Assembly (NCBI RefSeq): GCF_002776575.1
Contig: NZ_CP022548.1
Coordinates: 3,611,001 to 3,675,000 of the forward strand
Length of the DNA: 64,000 bases
Source of the DNA: Sphingorhabdus sp. YGSMI21
GTDB lineage: Bacteria; Pseudomonadota; Alphaproteobacteria; Sphingomonadales; Sphingomonadaceae
Reading direction: 5' to 3'
Shown here: piece by piece, positions 18,306-27,667 of the stretch
Position numbering within the stretch: position 1 is the stretch's first letter
Layout of the letters: each line of letters starts with the position of its first letter
Position numbers and translations under genes: made by a program
The notes under the pieces: generated by a model
What the model was told of the DNA's origin: nothing
The model's input: only the letters and a program-made list of their open reading frames with translations
Databases searched by the model: none

Positions 18306-21300
18306 CTATTCATCGTCTTCCAGAATTTTCACGGCGGCCTTTGCCCGGGCTTCTTCCGCGCGCAACAGGGCTGGCAAATTCTGCCCGACCAGAATTTCCG
18401 GCTCATAATAGGATTTGGCGCTACTCATCAGCTGCATGAAGGGCGCCTGTATCCGCACATTGAACTGGATGGGAATGCGGGCGAGCTGCTTGGTGATGAA
18501 ATTGCGGCTCGCACCATCGCCCTGCTGCAATCCGTCAAACTTGACCTCGGTGATAATTTCACCCGCGATATCACCGTCCATCCCGATCGTAAGATTGCGA
18601 TATTTGATCGACCTGAGCGCGTTGAAGGCGAAATTGGCCATCGTGCCCATATCTTCATAAGTCAGTTCCCCGACATAAGCGAGCGTACCGCCCCCGTCGC
18701 GCGCCACCAGATAGCCGCCGACAATCCGGCCACCATCCTGATCGAAGACCATCGGCAGCTTGCCGTCAAACACGCCGGACGCGGTCATATTCTCGAAGTC
18801 GAACTGGGTCAGGAATTGCCCGGCGTCGACGCCCTCGACGGTGAACTGCAAACGGCGCTCGGCTTCTTCGCTCAGATCAAGAATCGTCGGTTCGAGATAA
18901 AGCTTGCCGCCCGCGAAAGGCCATTCCCCTGCCTCTACCTGCAATTTGAAATCGGGCAGCAGACGATAGCGGATCTGCCCGTTGAACACCGCGACACCGG
19001 GATTGACCTCGGACAGGTTCAAAATCTGCCCCGGCCGCGTTTCCAGGGCGAGCAGATCGGAAAATTCTATCTCGCCCGCGAGACCGGTGACCGGACCGAA
19101 AGCGGCCGCGAGGTTCAGGCCATGCGTGCGGAAAGCCCCGGTACTCTTTATCCCGTTTTCGGAGGCATCCCAGTCGATCCGGCCGGCACCGGAAATTTCG
19201 CCCTGGACATTGGCGACCACACCCAGAGTCAGCGGAGTCAGCTGTTCGGGCTGTAGCCGGTCGTTGAAGATCAGCGACTGGACGTCCATCAGCGCCCTGC
19301 CTTCACTGCTTTTCAGCCGATGGGCAATATCGATTGCGGCGATGGCGGTGAGTGTTTCCGGTTCGCGTAGCCAGCCGGTGGCCGTCAGATCATTGCCGTC
19401 GAAGCCCAGCTTGACGTCGTTGCTGATCAGGGGCCGGAATCGCTCCACCGGCTGCTCGTCGCGGACCAGCAGGCTAGCGTCGGCCAGAAATTGGCCATTT
19501 TCATAGCGCCAGTCGCCTTCGATCTGCTCCATCAGCAACGGCACATTGGCAACCTTGCCGGACGCGCCTTCGATCCGTCCGTTGATCGTCTTGCCGAACG
19601 CGGCGCTCAGCACAGCCATGTCGAGGCGGGTCATGCTGTCATCCGCACCCAAGCGGACGCTGACATCTTGCGCGGTCAGGCCCTTAGCGAGCGAGAATCC
19701 CAGCGCTCCGCTGGTGATGGCCAGCGGTGTCTTGCCAACCGCACCGTCCAGTTTGAGCGACGGCGCATTGGCCGCGATATTCACGCCGGCTCCGCTTCCG
19801 GTCACGATGGCGCTTCCCTGCGGGCACAGGCGCGCGCTGGTCGGGCCGGCGGTCAGGGATGAAGTGCGCAGACTGGCAAATTGCAAGTTGATACACTGGC
19901 GGAACAGCGCGAAATCGCCATTTCGGCTGATATTGCCGCTAACCGGTACCTGCAGTCCAGTAAGCTGTCCGTCGCCGACCGGCCCGGTCAGGATTATCCG
20001 TCCATCGATATTGGTGCCGCCGTGCCGCGTCGGGGAAAAGGCGAGAGCCGGAATTTTCAGCTGCGCCGAGCCGACCTGATAATTGGCCATTTCCAGCCGA
20101 CCGGAAAATCCGCGCGACAGGCTGCCATCGTCGAGCAGCAGTCTCGCACTGGGGAAACCGCCACCGGCCAGCTGGACGGGTCCATCCGCCAGCATCCGGA
20201 TATTCTTGTCGGTAAACACCAGCAGCAAGGGATCGGTGAGGCTCACCGAAGCGCCGGAACGCGAGCGGGCCGCCGCGGTGTCCAAGGCAAGCGTCGTCCG
20301 CTCCAGCGTTCTGGAAAACTGGATATCGCTGGAGATGTCAAACCGGTTTCCGGCCTGCTGGACCGCTTTCGCGATCCGGTCCGCGATCGGACCAACCGGC
20401 GTCCCGGCAACCGACGAAGACAGGCTGGCAGCCTGCCGCAACAGGCTTCGCGCGATCTGGACGTCGCGTATTTCCGGTTGGCCGGCAAAGCTCGCGGTCA
20501 GCGTTTTTGTGCCATAACCTAATGAAAATGGCCCATCGACCTGCGAAATGGCGGCCTTGCCATAAGGGGATTGCAATCCGCTCGCGGTGAGAGCGAGTTC
20601 GCCATTGCTCTGTTCCAGATCTCCGGAGAAGCGCACAGATGCCTTGATTTCCTGGCTGCTAAAGTCGGCATAGCGGAGCGGGCCGCCTATCAGGCCGACA
20701 TCGCCGGACCAGCTCGCCAGATCGACACCAAGATCGACCGAGAGCCGTGCGGCAAAATCTTCTGCGCCCAGATCAAGATCGTCGCAAACGACGACTGGCA
20801 GGCGCAACGGCCCCTCCAAATGGGGCCTTTTCGCGCGTATCGCAATTTCGCCAAAGAAGGTCGGCTTCTGCAAGGAACAGCCGCCGGCATCCAGCCGGCT
20901 GGCGATCGCCGCAATTTCTCCGGCGAAACCATTGTGCAACTCGCCCTGCCCGTTGAGCGCCACCCCGATAGCACCATATTCGCTGTCGATCCGAAGTTTC
21001 GCGTCGTTCAGCCCCAGCCAGATATCCGGCAGCGCGAGCGGGCTGTCATCTTCCGGATCAGAAAATTTGTCGATCTCGCCAAAGCTGATCTTGCCATCCT
21101 GCACCCGCCCGAACAGCTTGACGCCGCTGGCGCTGACCCAGTTGATGCCGACACCGCCCAGAGTCAGACTGTTGCCGACCTCGACCAGATCGGCGGTCAG
21201 GTCCGGCCGCTGCGGATCGCCGATGACCAGATTGCGGATGACCTGTTTGCGCAACCCGATTTCCTCGATCTCGTAGCTGGCCGCAATGTCCATCTGTTCG

Positions 21301-21449
21301 AGCTGCGATTTGACGAAATTGTCGGCCAGCGTCGTTCGGCTGACCCATAGGGCAATCAGGCCGAGCAGAATCAGAACAAGCAATATCCCGCCGAACAGTC
21401 GAAACCGGGAGCGGCGACCGACGGGGTCATTGGCGATTTCTTCTTCCAT
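18306..21449 (-). CDS. ydbH: YdbH-like AsmA-family intermembrane lipid transport protein
   Basis: About 1047 residues from ATG at 21449. A short basic N-terminus and one membrane anchor (LFGGILLVLILLGLIALWV) precede a very long beta-rich periplasmic domain. The C-terminal ~200 residues match the dicarboxylate-transport/YdbH domain (GVFDGKLPMVFDQDGGRIVGG, then LKYRNL-like and GLQQGDGASRNFI). Long AsmA-like proteins form hydrophobic bridges that carry phospholipid from inner to outer membrane. The synteny ydbH-ynbE-ydbL supports the assignment strongly. An in-frame upstream start (21485) is less likely. It is divergent from radC. Confidence 0.9.
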   Translation of the reverse strand: MEEEIANDPVGRRSRFRLFGGILLVLILLGLIALWVSRTTLADNFVKSQLEQMDIAASYEIEEIGLRKQVIRNLVIGDPQRPDLTADLVEVGNSLTLGGVGINWVSASGVKLFGRVQDGKISFGEIDKFSDPEDDSPLALPDIWLGLNDAKLRIDSEYGAIGVALNGQGELHNGFAGEIAAIASRLDAGGCSLQKPTFFGEIAIRAKRPHLEGPLRLPVVVCDDLDLGAEDFAARLSVDLGVDLASWSGDVGLIGGPLRYADFSSQEIKASVRFSGDLEQSNGELALTASGLQSPYGKAAISQVDGPFSLGYGTKTLTASFAGQPEIRDVQIARSLLRQAASLSSSVAGTPVGPIADRIAKAVQQAGNRFDISSDIQFSRTLERTTLALDTAAARSRSGASVSLTDPLLLVFTDKNIRMLADGPVQLAGGGFPSARLLLDDGSLSRGFSGRLEMANYQVGSAQLKIPALAFSPTRHGGTNIDGRIILTGPVGDGQLTGLQVPVSGNISRNGDFALFRQCINLQFASLRTSSLTAGPTSARLCPQGSAIVTGSGAGVNIAANAPSLKLDGAVGKTPLAITSGALGFSLAKGLTAQDVSVRLGADDSMTRLDMAVLSAAFGKTINGRIEGASGKVANVPLLMEQIEGDWRYENGQFLADASLLVRDEQPVERFRPLISNDVKLGFDGNDLTATGWLREPETLTAIAAIDIAHRLKSSEGRALMDVQSLIFNDRLQPEQLTPLTLGVVANVQGEISGAGRIDWDASENGIKSTGAFRTHGLNLAAAFGPVTGLAGEIEFSDLLALETRPGQILNLSEVNPGVAVFNGQIRYRLLPDFKLQVEAGEWPFAGGKLYLEPTILDLSEEAERRLQFTVEGVDAGQFLTQFDFENMTASGVFDGKLPMVFDQDGGRIVGGYLVARDGGGTLAYVGELTYEDMGTMANFAFNALRSIKYRNLTIGMDGDIAGEIITEVKFDGLQQGDGASRNFITKQLARIPIQFNVRIQAPFMQLMSSAKSYYEPEILVGQNLPALLRAEEARAKAAVKILEDDE

Positions 21450-21597
21450 CGCAGATGAAATGCAGAAGTCTGCCTTAAGTTGCAATGTACAAGTGTCGGC
21501 GCGCGCGGTTTTTCCAGCCGGCCGGGAAATTGGACATTTTCGGCCTGCCGTCCGCTTATCGGCGAAGTTCCTGATTTGTTCTGGTAATGGCTAGCCC

Positions 21598-22302
21598 ATG
21601 ACCAAGGCACAGGAAACCCGGTCAGGACCGCCAAAGGCGGGCAGCGGGCATCGCGCCCGGCTGCGCCACCGTATTTTGACCGGTCAGGGCGATAGTCTGC
21701 ACGATCACGAGCTGGTCGAATATCTGCTTGCGCTGGCCATCCCGCGCCGCGACACGAAGCCTCTGGCCAAGCGATTGATCGACGAGTTCGGCGGCTTGTC
21801 GCGCCTGCTGGTGTCCGACGCCGACGCATTGCGGAATCTGCCCGGCATGGGAGAAACCAGCGTGGCTGCGCTGAAGATCGTGCAATTGGCGGCGCTGCGC
21901 CTGCTCGCCGAGCCGGTGCGGACCCAGCCGATCCTTTCCAGCTGGCAGGCCTTGCTCGACTATCTGCGCGCCGACATGGCGCATCTGGCGCACGAACGGG
22001 TGCGGGTCCTGCATCTCGACAGCAAGAACCGGCTGATCCGCGACGAGCTGGTCAGCGAAGGGTCGATTGACCAGGCCGCCATCTATACCCGCGAAGTCAT
22101 CAAGCGTGCGCTGGACCTTGGATCAGCCGCGATCATCCTGGTCCACAATCATCCCAGCGGTGACAGCACCCCCAGCCGGCAGGATATTGCGATCACAAGG
22201 GACATTTGCGCCGCCGGGGCGACATTGGGCATTGCCGTTCATGACCATATCATCATCGGCCGAGACGGCCACACATCCTTCCGTTCGAAAGGACTGATTT
22301 GA
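21598..22302 (+). CDS. radC: RadC family JAB-domain protein
   Basis: 234 residues. An N-terminal helix-hairpin-helix-like UPF0758 region (LPGMGETSVAALKIVQLAALR) is followed by the JAMM metalloprotease-like domain, whose metal site is complete (VHNHPSGDSTPSRQD, with an upstream Glu in SEGSIDQ). Despite the name, a role in DNA repair is not supported for the family and the biochemical function is unknown. It is divergent from ydbH and converges on an SDR gene 7 bp away. Confidence 0.93.
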   Translation: MTKAQETRSGPPKAGSGHRARLRHRILTGQGDSLHDHELVEYLLALAIPRRDTKPLAKRLIDEFGGLSRLLVSDADALRNLPGMGETSVAALKIVQLAALRLLAEPVRTQPILSSWQALLDYLRADMAHLAHERVRVLHLDSKNRLIRDELVSEGSIDQAAIYTREVIKRALDLGSAAIILVHNHPSGDSTPSRQDIAITRDICAAGATLGIAVHDHIIIGRDGHTSFRSKGLI

Positions 22303-22309
22303 CGGGCGC

Positions 22310-23053
22310 TCAGATCACGCCCCCGTTGACGCGCACTATCTGGCCATTGATCCAGCCGCCGTCCGGCCCGACCAGCACGGAAACGGCGCGGGCAATGTCA
22401 TCGACTTCACCCAGCCGACCGAGCGGAATCATCTGCTCGAGCCGCTCAATCATTGCCGGGTCCTTGCCCTCGAGAAACAGCTCGGTCGCGACTGGCCCCG
22501 GTGCCACGGAATTGACCGTAATCGACCGGGGTCCAAGCTCCTTCGCCAGAATATGCGTCAGAGCCTCCACTGCCGCCTTGGTCGCCGCATACACCCCATA
22601 AGCAGGCAGATATAGTCCGACGACGCTGGTAGAAATATTTACAATACGGCCACCATCTCGCAGCCGCTTCGCAGCCTCCCGAAGCCCGTTGAACGTGCCC
22701 TTGAGATTGACCGCCATCATTTCGTCGAAATCTGTGTCATCGACTTGCGCGACCGGCGCGAGCTTCATGATGCCGGCGTTGTTCACCAGCACATCGACAC
22801 CGCCAAATTCCGTCTCGGCGGTATCGAAAAGATTCCTGACAGCCAGCGGATCGGCGACATCCGCCTGCGCCGAGATCGCGCGTCCCCCTGCATTTACGAT
22901 TTCGTCGACCAGTTCGGCCGCGGCTTTTTCGCTGCCGGCATAGTTTACGACAACTGCCATGCCATCGCTTGCCAAACGGCGGGCTATGGAAGCGCCGATG
23001 CCGCGGGACGCGCCCGTTATGATTGCGACGCGATCGGATGAAATGCTCATCAT
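22310..23053 (-). CDS. FabG-like short-chain dehydrogenase/reductase
   Basis: 247 residues, a classical SDR. Motifs: TGASRGIGASIA, NNAG in VLVNNAGIMK, catalytic Ser in NISTSVVG and YAATK, then NSVAPGPVATELF. Closest to glucose-1-dehydrogenase/FabG-like stand-alone SDR enzymes; substrate unknown. AGGA lies 5 bases before the ATG. It is transcribed alone between radC and the phosphofructokinase gene. Confidence 0.88.
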   Translation of the reverse strand: MMSISSDRVAIITGASRGIGASIARRLASDGMAVVVNYAGSEKAAAELVDEIVNAGGRAISAQADVADPLAVRNLFDTAETEFGGVDVLVNNAGIMKLAPVAQVDDTDFDEMMAVNLKGTFNGLREAAKRLRDGGRIVNISTSVVGLYLPAYGVYAATKAAVEALTHILAKELGPRSITVNSVAPGPVATELFLEGKDPAMIERLEQMIPLGRLGEVDDIARAVSVLVGPDGGWINGQIVRVNGGVI

Positions 23054-23179
23054 GTTGTTCCTGTTAAAGTAAAGTGGGTCCGGGCCAGACTATCGATGAT
23101 TGCGGGTCGCCGGTATCAGCCATTGGACCGACACCGTCGCCGATAGATAGCGGGCTCCCTCATCTATATAGGAACGCCT

Positions 23180-24280
23180 TTAATAAAGGAACATCGGCAT
23201 GCCCTCGACCTGGATCAGATTGGGGCGATACAGATTTGCGTCATAGAGGCCCGACACATTGACGCCCTTGCTATCTTCCAGCAGCGTGCCGATCGGCACG
23301 ACGCCGTAATTGCCGTCGGTCAGGCACACCATATTGGCCATCCGGTCCTGCTCGATCAGCTGGACCGCCAGCGCGCCAAAGGCAAAGCCGACCATCCGGT
23401 CCATCGCGTCCGGCTCGCCGGCCCGCATCAGATAGGCCAGTTCCTGTACGATCGTCCGCTCGTCGCTGCGCGCCTCGATTTCCCGCGCCAGCTGGGTGCC
23501 GATATTAAGGCCCGTGCGACTGGTATTCGACTTGTTGATCTCGTCGGCAAAATCCGTTTCGCCGGAAAGTCTGGCGCCTTCCGAGACCAGACATATCGCG
23601 TAGGATTCAGGATTGGCCTCCTTGTCGCCGAGCAGCAGGGGCAGGAGCACGTCCATATCCGCAGGCACTTCGGCAATGACGGTCCGGTCGGCCTGCGAGA
23701 GGAAACCGGATAGCAGTGCCGTCTCGCCGGACCGGCGACCGAACAATTCGATCACGGCAATCCGCTCGTGGCTCGCCGCCGTCGTCCGCAGCGAATTGAT
23801 CGCCTGCACCGATCGGGTGACGGCGGTGGAAAAACCGATGCAATAGTCGGTGCCATAAACATCATTGTCCATCGTCTTGGGCACCGAGATGACGTTGCGG
23901 CCGAGGCTCGACAGATAGGCCGAGAAACGCAGCGTCCCGTCGCCCCCCATGGTGATCAGGACATCGACCTCCAGAGCATCGAGAATATCGAGCACTTTTT
24001 GCGTCTGGTCGCCCTTGTCGGTCACCCGCGGGTCGCAGCGGGAGCTGTGCAATATCGTGCCGCCCTGCCGGTCGATGCCGCGCACCCGCTCCTTGTCGAG
24101 CATCATCACGCTGTTTTCATTGGCCCAGGGATCGGCGGGATCGATTTCCAGCACCCCTTCCCAGCCGCGACGCAGACCGACCACATCCCAGCCGCGTTGC
24201 CAGGCCGACGTCGCGATCGACTGGATGCAGGGATTGAGGCCCGGGACATCGCCGCCGCCGGTGAGTATAGCCAGACGCAT
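23180..24280 (-). CDS. 6-phosphofructokinase, G/K (group III) type
   Basis: 366 residues from ATG at 24280, preceded by GGGAG at correct spacing. It phosphorylates fructose 6-phosphate. The nucleotide loop GGGDVPGLN, MGGDGTL, catalytic PKTMDNDVYGTD and GFSTAV are present. Gly follows GGD (as in ATP-using enzymes), whereas Lys occupies the PKT position (as in pyrophosphate-using and mixed-type enzymes). That combination marks the group III/actinobacterial-like class, whose donor cannot be fixed from sequence. Sphingomonads mainly use the Entner-Doudoroff route, so the direction of use in vivo is uncertain. Confidence 0.88.
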   Translation of the reverse strand: MRLAILTGGGDVPGLNPCIQSIATSAWQRGWDVVGLRRGWEGVLEIDPADPWANENSVMMLDKERVRGIDRQGGTILHSSRCDPRVTDKGDQTQKVLDILDALEVDVLITMGGDGTLRFSAYLSSLGRNVISVPKTMDNDVYGTDYCIGFSTAVTRSVQAINSLRTTAASHERIAVIELFGRRSGETALLSGFLSQADRTVIAEVPADMDVLLPLLLGDKEANPESYAICLVSEGARLSGETDFADEINKSNTSRTGLNIGTQLAREIEARSDERTIVQELAYLMRAGEPDAMDRMVGFAFGALAVQLIEQDRMANMVCLTDGNYGVVPIGTLLEDSKGVNVSGLYDANLYRPNLIQVEGMPMFLY

Positions 24281-24393
24281 TTTATTCTCCCTGTTTCCGC
24301 CGCTGCATTGCCGACTCAATTCGTAGGTGCTAGCGGGACGGCAAATCAAGGCACTTCATTGCCGCAATCATCCTCTTTGTCCAAGGACCAAAA

Positions 24394-25695
24394 ATGATTC
24401 CACGCTATTCCCGCCCCGAAATGGTTGCCCTCTGGGAGCCCGAATCGAAATTCCAGATCTGGTTCGAAATCGAGGCGCATGCCACCGATGCTCTCGCCGA
24501 ACTGGGCGTGGTGCCGAAGGAAGCAGCAGAAGCGATCTGGGCCAAGGGCAAGTTCGACGTGGAGCGGATCGACGAGATCGAACGCGAAGTAAAGCATGAT
24601 GTCATCGCCTTCCTGACCAATGTCGCGGAAAATGTCGGTGAAGAAGCGCGTTTCATGCACCAGGGCATGACCTCCAGCGATGTTCTCGACACCTGTCTCG
24701 CGGTGCAGCTGGCACGCGCGTCGGACATATTACTGGCCGATATCGACGCATTGCTCGCAGCGATCAAAAAGCGGGCCTATGAGCATAAGTTCACCCCGAC
24801 CATCGGCCGCAGCCACGGCATCCACGGCGAGCCGGTGACCTTCGGTCTGAAGCTGGCGCAGGCCTATGCCGAATTCGAACGTAACCGCGAGCGGCTGGTT
24901 GCCGCGCGCAAGGAAATCGCCACCTGCGCCATTTCCGGCGCGGTCGGCACCTTTGCTAACATCGATCCCAAGGTGGAAGAGCATGTGGCGGAGAAATTGG
25001 GTCTGGAAGTCGAGCCCGTCTCCACCCAGGTCATTCCGCGTGACCGCCACGCCCAATATTTCGCGACTTTGGGCGTGATTGCCTCGTCGGTCGAACGGCT
25101 GGCCGTCGAAGTCCGCCATCTGCAGCGCACCGAAGTGCTCGAGGCCGAGGAATATTTCTCGCCGGGCCAGAAGGGCAGCAGCGCGATGCCGCACAAGCGC
25201 AACCCGATCCTGACCGAAAACCTGACCGGTCTTGCCCGTATGGTCCGCAGCTACGCTCTACCGGCGATGGAAAATGTCGCCCTCTGGCACGAACGCGATA
25301 TTTCGCACAGTTCGGTCGAACGGATGATCGGCCCAGACGCGACCATAACGCTGGACTTTGCCCTCGGACGGCTGACCGGCGTGATCGAGAAACTGCTGAT
25401 CTATCCCGAGCGGATGCAGAAAAATCTCGACCGCATGGGCGGTCTGGTCCACTCGCAGCGCGTGTTGCTCGCCCTAACCCAGGCCGGCATCAGTCGCGAG
25501 GACAGCTATCGCATCGTCCAGCGCAACGCGATGAAAGTCTGGGAATCGGACGGCGAAATCGCGCTGCTCGACCTGCTCAAGGCCGATCCCGACGTCACCG
25601 CCAAACTGTCTGACGCTGAACTGGAGGAACGGTTCAACCTCGATTATCATTTCAAGCATGTCGACACGATCTTCGCTCGCGTGTTCGGCGAATAG
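24394..25695 (+). CDS. purB: Adenylosuccinate lyase
   Basis: 433 residues, the usual length. It catalyses two steps: SAICAR cleavage in IMP synthesis and adenylosuccinate cleavage to AMP. Landmarks are RYSRPEMVALWEPESKFQIW at the N-terminus, HDVIAFLTNVAE, MTSSDVLDTCLAVQL, GRSHGIHGEPVTFGLK (general acid His) and the fumarase/lyase signature GSSAMPHKRNPI with the mobile-loop Ser. AAGGA lies before the ATG. It starts the plus-strand run that continues into pyrF and trp genes, although 86 bp separate it from the next gene. Confidence 0.97.
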   Translation: MIPRYSRPEMVALWEPESKFQIWFEIEAHATDALAELGVVPKEAAEAIWAKGKFDVERIDEIEREVKHDVIAFLTNVAENVGEEARFMHQGMTSSDVLDTCLAVQLARASDILLADIDALLAAIKKRAYEHKFTPTIGRSHGIHGEPVTFGLKLAQAYAEFERNRERLVAARKEIATCAISGAVGTFANIDPKVEEHVAEKLGLEVEPVSTQVIPRDRHAQYFATLGVIASSVERLAVEVRHLQRTEVLEAEEYFSPGQKGSSAMPHKRNPILTENLTGLARMVRSYALPAMENVALWHERDISHSSVERMIGPDATITLDFALGRLTGVIEKLLIYPERMQKNLDRMGGLVHSQRVLLALTQAGISREDSYRIVQRNAMKVWESDGEIALLDLLKADPDVTAKLSDAELEERFNLDYHFKHVDTIFARVFGE

Positions 25696-25781
25696 CGCGC
25701 TATTCCAGGCCTCTATATGCTGTCTGGCCACCCGGCTTTTTTAGGACTAGGATAGTTGCCCCACGGAATATAAGGTGAAGC

Positions 25782-26138
25782 ATGCAATTTATCAAAATCC
25801 TGTTCTGGGTTCTCCTGCTCGTCGCGACCTTCATCTTCTGGTGGACCAATGAAGCACGGGCTTCGCTTGATCTGGGCGCTGCCATTGTCGAAGCGAGGGT
25901 TTCTACCTTCGTCGTTGGTGCCTTCCTGCTCGGCTTCGTGCCGACGTGGCTGCTGCTGAGAGGATCGAAATGGCGGCTGTTGCGGCGGATCAAGACGCTG
26001 GAAAATGCGGCAAGGCCGGCCGCTGTGCCAACAGCAGCGCCAAACCCGACACCAGCCCCCGCACCAGCGCCGAAGACGGTGGCAGAACCCGCACCGGCCG
26101 TATCTCCGGTCGATAGCGAGAAAGCAACCGGCGCATGA
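25782..26138 (+). CDS. LapA domain (DUF1049) membrane protein
   Basis: 118 residues. Two membrane helices, near residues 5-22 (ILFWVLLLVATFIFWWT) and 42-60 (TFVVGAFLLGFVPTWLLLRG), match the LapA/DUF1049 fold. The tail is Ala/Pro-rich, low-complexity and probably cytoplasmic. LapA proteins work with LapB/YciM around LPS assembly in enterobacteria; in alphaproteobacteria the gene sits before pyrF, as here, and the role is unproven. AAGGTG precedes the ATG. Its TGA overlaps the pyrF start (ATGA). Confidence 0.82.
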   Translation: MQFIKILFWVLLLVATFIFWWTNEARASLDLGAAIVEARVSTFVVGAFLLGFVPTWLLLRGSKWRLLRRIKTLENAARPAAVPTAAPNPTPAPAPAPKTVAEPAPAVSPVDSEKATGA

Positions 26139-26809
26139 CCAACCCGATTTTCGTCGCAATCGACACGCCCGACCTCGACCGGGCTATCGCGATTGCCCAG
26201 TCGGTCAAGGGCCATGTCGGCGGTTTGAAACTCGGCCTCGAATTTTTCTGTGCCCATGGCCATCATGGCGTGCACGAAATCCAGAAGCTCGGCCTGCCGA
26301 TCTTTCTAGATCTCAAACTGCACGACATCCCCAACACCGTCGCCAAGGCGATGCAGGCGATCAATGTGCTCGAACCCGCCATTGTGACGATCCACGCCTC
26401 GGGTGGCCGTGCGATGATGGAAGATGCCAAAGCGGCTGCGAACGAACATACAAAAGTGGTCGGCGTTACCCTGCTGACCTCGCTCGACGAGCGCGACATG
26501 GCCAAGATCGGCTATACCGGCACCCCGCATGATCAGGTCGAACGGCTGGCCGGGCTTGCCCGCGAGGCCGGACTGGATGGCATTGTCTGTTCCGGTAATG
26601 AGGTCGCAGCGGCGCATAAAATCTGGAAAGACGGCTTTTTCGTCGTCCCCGGCCTGCGCCCCAAGGGTGGCGCGATGGGCGACCAGAAACGGGCAGTCAC
26701 GCCAAGGCAGGCGCGCGACAATGGCGCGAGCGTGCTGGTGATCGGCCGGCCGATTACCGGAGCGGACGACCCCAATGCAGCGGCGCGGGCGATCGAGGGG
26801 ACGCTTTAA
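26135..26809 (+). CDS. pyrF: Orotidine 5'-phosphate decarboxylase
   Basis: 224 residues. It decarboxylates OMP to UMP, the last step of UMP synthesis. The active-site motif FLDLKLHDIPNTVAKA contains the catalytic Asp-Lys-Asp network. The phosphate-gripping end reads VVPGLRPKGG, then VIGRPITGADDPNAAARAI. The start overlaps the upstream stop by ATGA, indicating coupling. Confidence 0.97.
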   Translation: MTNPIFVAIDTPDLDRAIAIAQSVKGHVGGLKLGLEFFCAHGHHGVHEIQKLGLPIFLDLKLHDIPNTVAKAMQAINVLEPAIVTIHASGGRAMMEDAKAAANEHTKVVGVTLLTSLDERDMAKIGYTGTPHDQVERLAGLAREAGLDGIVCSGNEVAAAHKIWKDGFFVVPGLRPKGGAMGDQKRAVTPRQARDNGASVLVIGRPITGADDPNAAARAIEGTL

Positions 26810-26827
26810 TCAATCTCGTCATCTTCT

Positions 26828-26905
26828 CGTCATCCTGAACTGGTTTCAGGACCCCGTGAGAATGCGCTGCGCCGGTGGAGATCCTGAAACAAGTTCAGGA
26901 TGACG
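26828..26905. repeat. REP-like inverted repeat, type 'cgtcatcctgaac'
   Basis: The left arm starts CGTCATCCTGAAC and ends TTTCAGGA; the right arm starts TCCTGAAAC and ends GTTCAGGATGACG. They are near-perfect reverse complements across 30 bases. It lies between pyrF and trpF and can fold into a long hairpin in the mRNA. Confidence 0.88.
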
Positions 26906-26935
26906 ATTAACGCTCGACTCGCTAAGACCCCTCCC

Positions 26936-27580
26936 ATGAAAACCCAAATCAAGATCTGCGGCCTCTCCACCGAAGCCGCCATTGACGCTGCCATCGATGC
27001 GGGCGCCGACTATATCGGCTTCGTCCATTTCGCAAAAAGCCCGCGCCATGTTTCGCTCGAACGGGCCGCTGCATTGCGCACCTATGCGGCACAGCGAGTC
27101 AAGACGGTGCTGCTGCTCGTCAACTCCGAACCCAAGGCCACCGGTATGGCAATCAGCGTGGTCAAACCGGATGTGATCCAGTTCCACGGCAGCGAAACGC
27201 CGGAATGGCTGAAGCTGGTGGCCGACAACAGCGGCCTGGAAATCTGGAAAGCGCTGGGCGTGAAGGACAAGCCGACGCTGGCGAAATCCAGCCGCTATGT
27301 GGGCGCTGCCGACCGGCTTCTGTTCGACGCGCCAGCCAAGGCGCTGCCCGGCGGCACCGGTACCTCGTTCGACTGGTCCCTGCTCGCCGATCACAAGCAC
27401 GAGATTGACTGGGGTCTCGCCGGCGGCCTCGACCCGGACAATGTGGCCGACGCGCTGACCGCCACCCATGCGCCGCTGGTCGACGTCTCCTCTGGCGTGG
27501 AATCCGCGCCCGGCGTCAAACAGGTGGACAGAATCGCCGCCTTTTGCCAAGCGGTGCGAGACTATGACGAAGCCGGATAG
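26936..27580 (+). CDS. trpF: Phosphoribosylanthranilate isomerase
   Basis: 214 residues from ATG at 26936, where the TIM-barrel start KIKICGL-like motif (TQIKICGLSTEAAIDAA) begins. It converts PRA to CdRP, the third step of tryptophan synthesis. Landmarks are GADYIGFVHFAKSPRHVS, the phosphate-binding GGTGTSFDW, WGLAGGLDPDNVADAL and DVSSGVESAPGVKQVDRI. A longer frame upstream would start inside the repeat element and is rejected. Confidence 0.95.
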   Translation: MKTQIKICGLSTEAAIDAAIDAGADYIGFVHFAKSPRHVSLERAAALRTYAAQRVKTVLLLVNSEPKATGMAISVVKPDVIQFHGSETPEWLKLVADNSGLEIWKALGVKDKPTLAKSSRYVGAADRLLFDAPAKALPGGTGTSFDWSLLADHKHEIDWGLAGGLDPDNVADALTATHAPLVDVSSGVESAPGVKQVDRIAAFCQAVRDYDEAG

Positions 27581-27583
27581 CAT

Positions 27584-27654
27584 CCGTTCGTGTCGAGCGC
27601 AGTCGAGACACAGACCACCCGCAGATGCATCTCGACTTCGCTCGATGCGAACGG
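27584..27654. repeat. REP-like inverted repeat A, copy 1
   Basis: The left arm CCGTTCGTGTCGAGCGCAGT pairs with a right arm ending CTCGATGCGAACGG, 22 of 25 arm positions matching. It lies between trpF and trpB. A near-identical copy lies just after trpA (32803). Confidence 0.9.
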
Positions 27655-27667
27655 AAATATCGAACCC

